This document shows, in pieces, positions 23,045 through 31,540 of a stretch of DNA of 64,000 nucleotides. Under the pieces are notes generated by a model, which had not been told where the DNA came from, searched no databases, and was given only the letters and a program-made list of their open reading frames with translations. Within the stretch, counting starts at the first letter, position 1. Each line of letters starts with the position of its first letter. Location of the stretch: NCBI GenBank assembly GCA_964494505.1, contig CAZBRO010000007.1, positions 62,001-126,000 on the forward strand, in the 5' to 3' direction. The DNA comes from CAIYRG01 sp964494505. GTDB taxonomy: Bacteria > Pseudomonadota > Alphaproteobacteria > Micropepsales > Micropepsaceae. The translations under genes and the position numbers were made by a program.

Positions 23045-25393
23045 TCAGAACGTCCGCGACATCGTGAACAGCGCGAGTACGGCGTTTTGCCCGCGCGTGT
23101 GATCGGCATCGACCGCATAGGCGAGATTTGCTCCCGCCGCGAACCCCGCCAGCGAAAACCGGTAACCGCTCTCCAGATCGAACTCGCGACCCGATGGTAC
23201 AAGCGAGGCGCGGCTGTCGCCCATGATGACGCCGCCCGTCGTCCAATCGCGCGCCACGCCGGTCGTCAGCGTGACTTGGCCGTGCTCGGCCCGCAAGGGC
23301 TGGCCGAACGTGAAGGCGAGTCCATCGCCGTCCTGAAGCAGGTTTTCGCGCGCCACGCCCAGCGCGAAGCTCGAGGCATAGACCGGTCCTATCGCGGTGA
23401 TGAGGCTCGCTTCGGGATGCGTGGCATCCGTGGCCGCGAGCGTGAAGGCCGCGCGAAACGACCAATGCGCGTCGAGCGCGGTTTCGGCGCTTGCCGTTGT
23501 CCAGGCCGTCGAGGCGCGGCCGGCCATCTTCAGACCGCCCGAGGCGAGCGAGCCCAGCATTCCGCCGGTCTCGGTCGAATCGCCCAATTCGAGCGCGAAA
23601 TGCGCGTTTCCCGCCGCGTGGTCGAGCTTCACGGATGCCGTGTCGTCGCTGTTGCGGAACGGCGTGCGCAGATATTGGGTCAGGCCCTGATTCTCGGCCA
23701 TGGCAGCGCCCAACGAGAGCCCCGTGTCTCCGTCGAGCGCCAATCGCAGGACCGCAAACGTGCCGGGGGCAGCGCCGACCATCGGCGAGAACGCATTGGT
23801 CAGCGACGCGCCGGCAAACGCGCTCTCGCCTGCTTGCGTCATGCCGTCATGCAGTGAAAGCCCGGTGCCCGCCGCCCAGCCGATGCCATCGGCGATGCCC
23901 GAGAGACGGAACACCGTCTCATGGATCGAATGGTCCTGCGGACCGCTAAGCGTCTGGAACGGCACGATGCCGTCATCGGGCTGCCGCCTGACGTCGAAGG
24001 AAAAGGACGTCGCGCTCCCGACCTGGAAATCGGCATAGTGCCAGCCGAGCCGCTCTTCCATCACGCCGAACATGTCGGGCAGATTGGGCCGCGACGTTAT
24101 GCCGTTCGACAGGTCCAGTTCGAAATCGCGCTTGAAACTGTCGAGGATCATCACTTGGGAGAGTGCGGCATGCAGCGCGGGTGCATCGCCGAAGAGCGAA
24201 CCCAGCACCATTGCGGTGCCGCTCACCGTGACCGCGCCGGGATCGGCAACCGCGAAGGTGGTGACGCCGATGGGCTGCAGGGCGGCCGCGACGTTCAGGA
24301 GGCCATGGCCGTAAACCGCATCCACGCCCGGCGCGCCGAGATCGGTCGCCGACGCAAACAGGATGTTCGCCACATCGCGCGCCGAAAGATTGGGCCAGCG
24401 CTGCATGATGATCGCGGCGGCCCCCGAAACCATCGGCGCCGCGAACGAGGTGCCTGACACCAAAGCGGTGCCCCCGTTCCAGGGCAGGACGAAGTTTTCG
24501 CCCGGCGCCACCATATAGTAATTCATCGCTGTGCCGGCCCGATCGCTGAAGCTCGAGATCTGGTTGTTGGCATCCACCGAGCCCACGATGATGAAGGCGC
24601 CGGCCCCGCTGTCGAGCACGCCGTCCGTCTGCAGATCGGCGATGATGTCCATATTGGAGAGCGACGGACTGGAACCATGGGCATTGCCGGCGGAGGCTAC
24701 CAGCAACGCGCCGTTCACCACCGCGGTTGCCGGTGAGGCAAGCACATAGGCCTGGCTCACATGCGGCGGGTTTGCGATCACGTCGCTCGCTTCATAGCCG
24801 TAGGAGGTGTTGATGATGCGCGCGCCGCGGGAGGTGATGTAGGTCCAGGGATCGGACACGTGATAGAGCACGCCGCCCTGGGCGACGACGCTGTCATTGA
24901 CGTCCGAGAAATAATCGACCGCGAGCACGGTTGCATTGAAGGCTATGCCGTGGCCGCCGATGTCGTTCTTCAGCGCCGCTGCGGTCGCGGCAACCGCAAG
25001 GCCGTGCTGGTCGCTCGAGGGTGCACTGCCGATTTGCGCCGTGTAGATGGCGACCGACTGCGGATTGGCGCCCAAGCTTGCCGGATCGAACGCCACGTCG
25101 CTGTAGCTGAAATCGAAATTGAAATCGACGAATCCGATCTTCACGCCCTGGCCGGTATAGCCGAGCGCATAGGCATCGGCCGCGTGTACCTGATCGAGCT
25201 GCCCCCCCATATGGTAGTATTCGGCGGTGCGGAACGAGTCCGCGCCGGTCACCGGCGGCACCACCGGGGTGGACGGCGTGGTCGTGGTGGGGGTCACCAC
25301 GTTGCTGTTGGGTATTCCGGTGCCGCCGCCGCCACCGCAGGCCGCGAGGGAAAGCGCGATTGCGACGCCGCAGAACGCTGTTCCGAGCTTCAT
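23045..25393 (-). CDS. Subtilisin-like (S8) serine protease lipoprotein, autotransporter-like
   Basis: A 782-residue exported protease. The N-terminus is a lipoprotein signal with lipobox SLAAC (Cys19), then a Gly-run and a Thr/Pro-rich linker. The S8 catalytic triad is Asp90 (GFVDFNF), His130 (DQHGLAVAA) and Ser316 (SGTSFAAPM). The last ~300 residues are beta-rich and end in SRTF with a terminal aromatic, as in autotransporter barrels. Lipidated S8 autotransporters are known (NalP of Neisseria). The start at 25391-25393 was chosen because it puts the signal at the N-terminus; an upstream in-frame start would add 20 charged residues. It is divergent from rpmE. Confidence 0.85.
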   Translation of the reverse strand: MKLGTAFCGVAIALSLAACGGGGGTGIPNSNVVTPTTTTPSTPVVPPVTGADSFRTAEYYHMGGQLDQVHAADAYALGYTGQGVKIGFVDFNFDFSYSDVAFDPASLGANPQSVAIYTAQIGSAPSSDQHGLAVAATAAALKNDIGGHGIAFNATVLAVDYFSDVNDSVVAQGGVLYHVSDPWTYITSRGARIINTSYGYEASDVIANPPHVSQAYVLASPATAVVNGALLVASAGNAHGSSPSLSNMDIIADLQTDGVLDSGAGAFIIVGSVDANNQISSFSDRAGTAMNYYMVAPGENFVLPWNGGTALVSGTSFAAPMVSGAAAIIMQRWPNLSARDVANILFASATDLGAPGVDAVYGHGLLNVAAALQPIGVTTFAVADPGAVTVSGTAMVLGSLFGDAPALHAALSQVMILDSFKRDFELDLSNGITSRPNLPDMFGVMEERLGWHYADFQVGSATSFSFDVRRQPDDGIVPFQTLSGPQDHSIHETVFRLSGIADGIGWAAGTGLSLHDGMTQAGESAFAGASLTNAFSPMVGAAPGTFAVLRLALDGDTGLSLGAAMAENQGLTQYLRTPFRNSDDTASVKLDHAAGNAHFALELGDSTETGGMLGSLASGGLKMAGRASTAWTTASAETALDAHWSFRAAFTLAATDATHPEASLITAIGPVYASSFALGVARENLLQDGDGLAFTFGQPLRAEHGQVTLTTGVARDWTTGGVIMGDSRASLVPSGREFDLESGYRFSLAGFAAGANLAYAVDADHTRGQNAVLALFTMSRTF

Positions 25394-25592
25394 GGGATGC
25401 TTCTGTCTGGGTGCATCAATGGCCGCTTCATCGCCCGCCCGCGCGCCATTCAACCATAACGGCGCCGATGCTAGTCATGCCCGAGCGGCGCGTCCATAGC
25501 TTGGCTTTTGAAATTATTGGCAAATCTCATGCGAACAACGGGAAATATTGCGGCAAGGTTCGCGCTTCGCGAAAGCCCTTGCGCCGGGCGCC

Positions 25593-25621
25593 TTGCCTAT
25601 CGGCCATTCATCGCCTATAAG
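25593..25621 (+). promoter_or_regulatory. Probable rpmE promoter
   Basis: TTGCCT at 25593-25598 and TATAAG at 25616-25621 are separated by 17 nt, close to the vegetative sigma consensus. The -10 ends 41 nt before the rpmE start codon. The rest of the 269-nt gap to the divergent protease gene shows no gene. Confidence 0.6.
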
Positions 25622-25662
25622 CCGCCCCCTCTCATATTGTATCCTTTGCGGTCAGGTGGAAG

Positions 25663-25887
25663 ATGAAGAAGGGTATCCATCCGGAATATCATTTTGTGAC
25701 GGTGCAGTTGAACGACGGCACCACCTACCGCACGCGCACCACCTGGGGCGAGGCGAACGGCAAGCTGACCCTCGACATCGATCCTTCCACCCATCCGGCC
25801 TGGACTGGCGGTCAGCAGAACCTGCTCGACCGCGGCGGACGTCTGACGCGCTTCAACAAGCGTTTCGGCGATTTCGTGAAGAGCTGA
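25663..25887 (+). CDS. rpmE: 50S ribosomal protein L31 (bL31)
   Basis: A 74-residue ribosomal protein of the large-subunit surface. The start MKKGIHPEYHFVTVQL and the ending RLTRFNKRFGDFVKS are diagnostic. It has no cysteines, so it is the zinc-free form of L31. Ribosome site AGGTGGAAG just upstream. It is a single-gene unit by position, between the divergent protease gene and the convergent MBL gene. Confidence 0.96.
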   Translation: MKKGIHPEYHFVTVQLNDGTTYRTRTTWGEANGKLTLDIDPSTHPAWTGGQQNLLDRGGRLTRFNKRFGDFVKS

Positions 25888-25941
25888 GCTGTAGATATCT
25901 AAGGCTGATATCGAGATGAGGCGAATTTCGGAATCGGGACA

Positions 25942-26790
25942 CTAGCCCTCCATTCGCTTTACCAGCGCCGCCAGCCGCGCATGCATCTCGTCTGCCGGCA
26001 GCCCCCTGCTGCCGCCATGGCCGGCGAACACCCAAGAGAACGAATGATCCAGCAGCCGTGCCAGCGAGCGCGTCTGCTCGGGCCATGAGTACCAGCAGTA
26101 ATCGCGCCAGGCGATCAGGTCGTCCGCGTCGAAACTCCAGGCCAGCGAATCGCCCGCGAAGAGACAGCGCTCATCGAACAGATAGGCGACGCTGCCCTTG
26201 GTATGGCCGGGCACGGGAATCGCCAGAAGATCGGGAGCAAGCGCAAGCGGCGCGCGTCCGTCGATGATGCGATCGGCGAACGGCGCGCGGGCGCGGTCCG
26301 CCTTGTGGATGGTCACGCGTGCGGAAAAATGTTTCGCGTAGCGTTCGGCGTCCGCGATGTCGTCGCGGTGCGTGAGCAGCACCTCGGCCAACCCGCCCCA
26401 ATCTGAAATGGCGTCCACCACCGCGCGCGTCCAGCGGGGACTGTCGACCATCACATTTCCGCCTTCGCGCCGGATCAGGAAGGAATGCGCGCCGTATGAC
26501 GAGGGGGCGTTGTAGCCGAGGCGATAGACGTTCTCGATCAGGCTTTCCGGGAAAACGCCGGCGGGCTGTTCCTCGTGCGCATGCGTTCGCACCGAAGCGG
26601 TCGGACACAGCAGCCGAGCCCGCCAGGCCATGCGCAGTTCATCCGGCGTTTCGGGCTGGCGCGCGAACACCGACTGGCCGTCTTTCTCGGCGATCAGCCC
26701 GGGCGCCACGGTACGGGCGGCCCCGCAATCGGTGCAGCGCGTGTCGATGTACCAATTGCCTGGCGCATTGGCGGGATGAGAGGCGGTCAT
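25942..26790 (-). CDS. MBL-fold metallo-hydrolase with N-terminal ferredoxin-like cysteine region
   Basis: A 282-residue cytoplasmic protein. Residues 15-65 hold Cys-x2-Cys (CTDCGAARTVAPG) and a further Cys, resembling the short ferredoxin-like segment that precedes some MBL hydrolases. The MBL part has THRDDIADA in place of the canonical HxHxDH metal motif, PVPGHTKGS, FAGDSLAW and a final FAGHGG. The first motif keeps only one of the two expected histidines, so the metal site may be altered. The substrate is unknown. It precedes rcdA-like genes on the same strand after them. Confidence 0.78.
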   Translation of the reverse strand: MTASHPANAPGNWYIDTRCTDCGAARTVAPGLIAEKDGQSVFARQPETPDELRMAWRARLLCPTASVRTHAHEEQPAGVFPESLIENVYRLGYNAPSSYGAHSFLIRREGGNVMVDSPRWTRAVVDAISDWGGLAEVLLTHRDDIADAERYAKHFSARVTIHKADRARAPFADRIIDGRAPLALAPDLLAIPVPGHTKGSVAYLFDERCLFAGDSLAWSFDADDLIAWRDYCWYSWPEQTRSLARLLDHSFSWVFAGHGGSRGLPADEMHARLAALVKRMEG

Positions 26791-26832
26791 GGCTCCCAGT
26801 ATAGGAAGCCGGAAGAAAGGTTGAAACCGGCC

Positions 26833-27363
26833 CTATTCGTCTTCGAGGTCTTCGTCGCTCGAACCGAACGCGGCCGAAAGGCGGGCGAAATGGGATTGTA
26901 CGCTCGAGCCCGCTTGAATGACGCCGAACAGAACATCGTCGAGCCGCGCGATTCGCCGATAGAGACTGTCGCTCTTTTCCAGAAGGTCGATCAGCTTTCC
27001 GGGCAGCGCGTCCACGCCGTCTTCCCGCTTGCCCAGGCAGATTTCGCGCGCGCCCAGACGATAGCGATCGGAGGCCGCATCTTCCGGCGACATATCGCCT
27101 TCCTGCACCGCGCGCTGGATCAACAGCCAGCTTGCCGCCTGCATCAGCCGCGTTGTCACGCGCATGCTTTCGCCGGCATATACAAGAGCGGCCTTGCGAG
27201 GCAACGCGCGCGATTCCGTGCGCCCGCGTCCGTCGAGATAACGCGCGCACTCTTCCACCAGCGACATGCCTTCGTCGAAGGTGCGCTCGAACAGCGCCGA
27301 CGCCCTGAAGCTCTGCAGCGACAGCGCGCCGAATGCTTCGTCTCCCAGCAGTTCTGTACTCAT
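26833..27363 (-). CDS. rcdA: RcdA family regulator of CtrA degradation (DUF1465)
   Basis: A 176-residue helical protein matching DUF1465. Recognisable stretches are SFRASALFERTFDEGMSLVE, AGESMRVTTRLMQAASWLL and DRYRLGAREICLG. In Caulobacter, RcdA is an adaptor that works with CpdR and PopA to deliver the cell-cycle regulator CtrA to ClpXP. The ATG at 27361-27363 has GGGAG 7 nt upstream; a GTG 6 nt earlier is too close to that site. It stands in the usual neighbourhood of a DUF1192 gene, a quinone oxidoreductase and trcR. A cpdR gene is also in this window. Confidence 0.88.
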   Translation of the reverse strand: MSTELLGDEAFGALSLQSFRASALFERTFDEGMSLVEECARYLDGRGRTESRALPRKAALVYAGESMRVTTRLMQAASWLLIQRAVQEGDMSPEDAASDRYRLGAREICLGKREDGVDALPGKLIDLLEKSDSLYRRIARLDDVLFGVIQAGSSVQSHFARLSAAFGSSDEDLEDE

Positions 27364-27527
27364 AGTCACTCTCCCGCCCCACCCCCTTGATCACGGAAGC
27401 TAGCAAGGCGAATGCGGAGGGCATAGCGCGATTACAAAAAAGTTCCAGACAAGGTTACCCAAACCGCGGGAGAAATTGCCGCAGCGATTTACCATTTCAT
27501 ATTAATTAATACGGCACGCGGTTAATT

Positions 27528-27725
27528 TCAGCGCTTGAAGAACGAATCGGCTGCGCTCTTCGTCGTTGCGCGCAAACGCAGCGCATCGCGCGACCGCGCA
27601 ATCTCCGCTTCGAGCGCAACGATGCGCTCTTCCAATTCGTGCGCGGACATCGCGGAAAGGTCTTCGCCGATCACGGTTTCCTTTTTGGGCTTCCTCGGCA
27701 TCAGTTCGTCGAGATCGATTGCCAT
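27528..27725 (-). CDS. DUF1192 family small protein
   Basis: A 65-residue protein, MAIDLDELMPRKPKK at the start and a coiled-coil-like acidic/basic helix (LEERIVALEAEIARSRDAL) after it, ending in SFFKR. This matches DUF1192, a small alphaproteobacterial family of unknown function found next to rcdA. It is divergent from the following oxidoreductase gene across 70 nt, and 164 nt separate it from rcdA downstream. Confidence 0.85.
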   Translation of the reverse strand: MAIDLDELMPRKPKKETVIGEDLSAMSAHELEERIVALEAEIARSRDALRLRATTKSAADSFFKR

Positions 27726-27795
27726 CGAAATGTCCTTCTTTCCCTCTTGCCCGCAATTTTGGCATAAGCTCGCTCGAGAACAAGAAAGCCAAGCC

Positions 27796-28791
27796 ATGAC
27801 CCTGCCCAAAACCATGACGGCTGTTGCGGCCGAACGCACGCCCAACGGAACCGTGCTTTTCACGAAGGAGATTCTCGTGCCCCATCCGGGGCCGGGACAA
27901 ATTCTCATCAAGGTAGCGACGGGGGGCGTTAACCGTGCCGACCTTCTGCAGGTGGAGGGCCATCATCCCCCGCCGGCGGGAGCGCCCGAAACGCCCGGGC
28001 TCGAATGTTCCGGCACCGTCGTTGCGGTGGACCAGGCGGTCAGCGGCATCCGCGAAGGCGATCAGGTCTGCGCGCTGCTGCCGGGGGGCGGCTATGCCGA
28101 ATACGCGGTGGCCTCCGCGCTCTGCACGCTCCCGGTTCCGAAGGGCGTCAGCCTGAAGGACGCGGGCGGCCTGCCGGAAGTCTACTTCACAGTCTGGAGC
28201 AATGTGTTCGATACCGCGAGGCTCAAGCCGGGCGAAGATTTCCTTGTCCATGGCGGCTCCAGCGGCATCGGCACCGCTGCCATCCAGCTGATGCATGCGC
28301 GCGGGCATCGCGTGTTCACCACGGCAGGAAGCGCGGAAAAATGTGAGGCCTGCGTGAAGCTCGGGGCCACGCGCGCGATCGATTACCGGAGCGAGGATTT
28401 CGTCACGCTGGTGAAGGCCGAGACCAACGGCAAGGGCGTGGATGTGATCCTCGACATGGTGGGCGGCGACTATGTGATGCGCAATCTTCAGACGCTCGCC
28501 CGCGGCGGGAGGGTGGTCAACATCGCCTATCAGAAGGGGGCCAAGGTCGAGGTCGACTTCCGTATCGTCCAGGCAAGGCTTCTGACGCTGGCCGCCACGG
28601 GCTTGCGCGGGCGGCCCGATTCGGAAAAGGCGGTGATCCGCGATCATCTGGCGCGCGAGGTCTGGCCGCTGTTCGAGGCCGGGCGGCTGAAACCCGTGAC
28701 GCACACGGTGCTCTCGCTCAACGAGGCGGGCGATGCCCACCAGATGATGCGGGAAAGCCGGCATGTCGGGAAAATCCTGCTCGCCCCTTGA
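27796..28791 (+). CDS. NAD(P)H quinone oxidoreductase (medium-chain dehydrogenase family)
   Basis: A 331-residue zinc-free medium-chain oxidoreductase of the quinone reductase/PIG3 type. The N-terminal GroES-like domain includes GVNRADLLQVEGHHPPP, and the nucleotide-binding domain has VHGGSSGIGTAAIQL and DMVGGDYV. It is placed between DUF1192/rcdA and trcR, the arrangement also seen in Caulobacter and relatives, although a role in the cell cycle is not established. Confidence 0.92.
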   Translation: MTLPKTMTAVAAERTPNGTVLFTKEILVPHPGPGQILIKVATGGVNRADLLQVEGHHPPPAGAPETPGLECSGTVVAVDQAVSGIREGDQVCALLPGGGYAEYAVASALCTLPVPKGVSLKDAGGLPEVYFTVWSNVFDTARLKPGEDFLVHGGSSGIGTAAIQLMHARGHRVFTTAGSAEKCEACVKLGATRAIDYRSEDFVTLVKAETNGKGVDVILDMVGGDYVMRNLQTLARGGRVVNIAYQKGAKVEVDFRIVQARLLTLAATGLRGRPDSEKAVIRDHLAREVWPLFEAGRLKPVTHTVLSLNEAGDAHQMMRESRHVGKILLAP

Positions 28792-28904
28792 TTTCCCCTT
28801 CCGGCAGGCCACTTCCTCCGTTAAGAGAGTGCCTTCCTCGATAGGATTGAACCTGGAGAGCGGCGTGGGGTCTTGAAAAGCCCTGCTACGATAAGGAAAA
28901 ACCT

Positions 28905-29528
28905 ATGTCCGACAAGCCCTTGATGCCGAAAGCCACAGCCGTTTGGCTGGTCGACAATACCTCCCTGTCGTTCGAGCAGATCGCGGATTTCTGCGGCATG
29001 CACCCCCTCGAAGTGAAGGGGATCGCGGACGAGGATGTCGCCAAGGGGATCAAGGGCATCGACCCCATCGCGGCGGGTCAGCTGACGCACGAGCAGATCG
29101 AAGCGGCCGAGAAGAACCCCGACATAAGGCTGAAAATGGCGCCGCCCAAATACAAGATGCCCCACATCAAGCAGAAGAAGACGCCGCGCTATACGCCGGT
29201 CTCCAAGCGCCAGGACAAGCCGGACGCCATCTACTGGCTGCTGCGCAATCATCCCGAGCTGACCGATGCCGACATCATGAAACTGATCGGCACCACCAAG
29301 GCCACAATCGCCAAGATCCGCGACCGCGGCCATTGGAATTCGCAGAACATCAAGGCGGTGGACCCGGTGACGCTGGGCCTGTGTTCGCAAATCGAGCTCG
29401 ATTTCGTCGTCGGCCGGGCGGCGCACCGGAAGCCGCGCGCGGTGAAGAAGACGGGCGAAGGCATGAAGCCCGTCGAGGAAACGACAGCCGGGCTCAACGC
29501 GCCTGCGGAAACCGAGAAAACCTCATAG
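28905..29528 (+). CDS. trcR: TrcR (DUF1013) cell-cycle transcription factor
   Basis: A 207-residue protein matching DUF1013: MPKATAVWLVDNTSLSFEQI near the start, then FCGMHPLEVKGIADE, and a second similar unit, LTDADIMKLIGTTKATIAKI. Both look like helix-turn-helix modules. The Caulobacter protein TrcR associates with RNA polymerase and affects the cell cycle. AAGGA precedes the start. The stop overlaps the convergent membrane-protein gene by 6 nt. Confidence 0.9.
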   Translation: MSDKPLMPKATAVWLVDNTSLSFEQIADFCGMHPLEVKGIADEDVAKGIKGIDPIAAGQLTHEQIEAAEKNPDIRLKMAPPKYKMPHIKQKKTPRYTPVSKRQDKPDAIYWLLRNHPELTDADIMKLIGTTKATIAKIRDRGHWNSQNIKAVDPVTLGLCSQIELDFVVGRAAHRKPRAVKKTGEGMKPVEETTAGLNAPAETEKTS

Positions 29529-30134
29529 CGCGTAGCGCGCGAGCGCAAAGCCGAGCAGGATCGTGCCGAAAGCGACGCATAGCGCCAGCTTGAATCGCTT
29601 TTCGATGAAATCCCGGATCGGATCGCCGAACATATAGAGCAGGCCCGCTTCCACGAAATAGCGGAAGCCGCGCGTGATCAGCGACATCAGAACGAACAGC
29701 GGAAACGGGAAGCCGGCAAAGCCGGTGGCGATGGTGACGATCTTGTACGGGATCGGGGTCAAGCCCTGGAACAGGATGATCCACTGGCCCCATTTCGCAT
29801 AAGCCTCGCGGAAGGCGTCGAGGTCGCCCGAGCCGTAGAGGGAAATCAGCCACTGGCCGACGGAATTGTAGAGCAACGATCCGATCGTGTAGCCGAGCAT
29901 CCCGCCCATGACGGAACCGACGGTCGAAACACCGGCGATCAGGAACGCACGGCGCCGGTCCGCCAGAACCATCGGAATGAGCAATAGATCGGGCGGGATC
30001 GGGAAAAAGGAACTCTCCGCAAACGCGATGCAGAACAAGGCCAGCCAGGCATGGCGCCCGGACGCATTCGCCATGGTCCAATCGTACAGCCCGCGAAAAA
30101 GCCCGCGTCTCGGTGTCGCCGTGTTTTCGGTCAT
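29523..30134 (-). CDS. YqaA/DedA-family membrane protein
   Basis: A 203-residue inner-membrane protein with about four to five hydrophobic segments. The segment FAESSFFPIPPDLLLIPM and the later GLTPIPYKIVTIATGFA are the paired half-repeats of the YqaA branch of the DedA/SNARE-associated (VTT) family, which takes part in lipid scrambling or undecaprenyl-phosphate handling. It is coupled to the upstream MFS gene by an ATGA overlap at 30131-30134. Confidence 0.87.
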   Translation of the reverse strand: MTENTATPRRGLFRGLYDWTMANASGRHAWLALFCIAFAESSFFPIPPDLLLIPMVLADRRRAFLIAGVSTVGSVMGGMLGYTIGSLLYNSVGQWLISLYGSGDLDAFREAYAKWGQWIILFQGLTPIPYKIVTIATGFAGFPFPLFVLMSLITRGFRYFVEAGLLYMFGDPIRDFIEKRFKLALCVAFGTILLGFALARYAL

Positions 30135-31384
30135 GAACTCTTTTCCTGTGCCGGGCCGCGCGGGTCAAGCGGCAAGGCTGCCGGCGAGCCTAATGGGACA
30201 GGCGTAAAGATATCGCGTGTCTCCATCGGTGCGGGTTCCTTGAGGCGCATGCGGGTGAAGGCGTGGAACGCCATCGTGGCATGGACCAGGGCGGTATACA
30301 CGAAAAGCGCGTAAGGCGTTCCTGCCGCCGAGATCGCAAACGAAGCCAGCAGCGGCCCGGGAATGGAAGCCGCTGCATTGATCATCAGAAGCCCGGCCGA
30401 TGCGTCGACGAATTCCGCCCGCGGCAGACGGTCATTGGTGTGCGCGATGGAAAGCGAATAGAGCGGCAGCATGGAGGCGCCCAGCGCGAACACGATGCCG
30501 TAGAAAATGTCCGGCACGCGGATCAGCAGCCAGCCGAGCACGCCCAGCACCAGTCCGCAGAGGGACGCAACCGTGCAGGCCGCCGCAATCATCCAGCGCC
30601 GGTCCATGCCGTCGGAAATGCGGCCCAGGGGCCATTGCACGAGCGCGCCGCCGGCAATGAACACGCTCATGAAGAGAGCCAGATCGCGCGTCGAAAAACC
30701 GAGCGACTGCCCGTAGATCGGGGCAAGCGTCCAGAACGCTCCATTGGCGAGGCCGGCGGCCGCGCAGCCCGCCGCCCCCACCGGCGAGACCGTGACGATG
30801 CGTATCAGATCGATGCGGGGCGCCGGACGGGTGGCCGGCGCGGCGAGACGCGTCAGTCCCATCGGTACGACGCAAAGGCAATAGAATATCGCTCCCACGC
30901 TGAAGAGCTCGAAGGATTGGGGCGGGGCGAGCAGCAGCAGCCATTGTCCGGCCAGCAGTCCGCTCAGGTTTATCGCGATGTAGAGTGCGAGAACCTGGCC
31001 GCGATTCTCGTTGCTGGCGCGGTCGTTCAGCCAGCTTTCGATGGACATATAGAGGATCGCCATCGAGAGCCCGGCAGCGCCGCGTGCGCCGTACCAGGCC
31101 GCGGGGTTCGGCATCAGCGGCATCAGGAGCACGGAAGCCGCGACCAGCACCGCTGCAACGGCGAAGGCGCGGATGTGGCCGACGCGCGCCAGCAGCCGGG
31201 GGCCCGCAAAACAGCCAATGACGAAGCCCGAAAAATACCAGGCCCCGAGCGCCCCCACCGCCATGTCGGAAAAGCCCTGCATATGGGCGCGCAACGGCGT
31301 AAGCGTGCCGATCAGCCCGTTGCCCATCACGAACAACGCTGCGGCAAAAAGGATCGCGGCAATGCTGGTGCCCGGCGATGCCAT
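30131..31384 (-). CDS. MFS transporter (YcaD-like)
   Basis: A 417-residue inner-membrane protein with twelve predicted segments in two halves. It has GFVIGCFAGPRLLARVGHIR between segments 2 and 3 and YMSIESWLNDR after segment 4, a stretch typical of the YcaD-type MFS subgroup. The substrate is unknown. Its stop overlaps the start of the YqaA-type gene by 4 nt, so the two are one operon. Confidence 0.85.
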   Translation of the reverse strand: MASPGTSIAAILFAAALFVMGNGLIGTLTPLRAHMQGFSDMAVGALGAWYFSGFVIGCFAGPRLLARVGHIRAFAVAAVLVAASVLLMPLMPNPAAWYGARGAAGLSMAILYMSIESWLNDRASNENRGQVLALYIAINLSGLLAGQWLLLLAPPQSFELFSVGAIFYCLCVVPMGLTRLAAPATRPAPRIDLIRIVTVSPVGAAGCAAAGLANGAFWTLAPIYGQSLGFSTRDLALFMSVFIAGGALVQWPLGRISDGMDRRWMIAAACTVASLCGLVLGVLGWLLIRVPDIFYGIVFALGASMLPLYSLSIAHTNDRLPRAEFVDASAGLLMINAAASIPGPLLASFAISAAGTPYALFVYTALVHATMAFHAFTRMRLKEPAPMETRDIFTPVPLGSPAALPLDPRGPAQEKSS

Positions 31385-31540
31385 GGTGGGGCCTAAAGAC
31401 GCCTGCGCTCGCTAGCGTGTCTCAGGTTGTAAGTCAAAAAACCCGATTGCGCGCGAATCGTCTTGCCGGGGCATGCGCGCTTGAAGCGGGCGCACGCATT
31501 CATTAGCTTCGCCGCACTTTTCACATGTTCCAGAGCAGAC

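Noticed and set aside
27490..27530. CtrA box near the DUF1192 and rcdA genes (several TTAA)
   Set aside because: The TTAA words are not spaced by 7 nt, so the CtrA consensus is not met.
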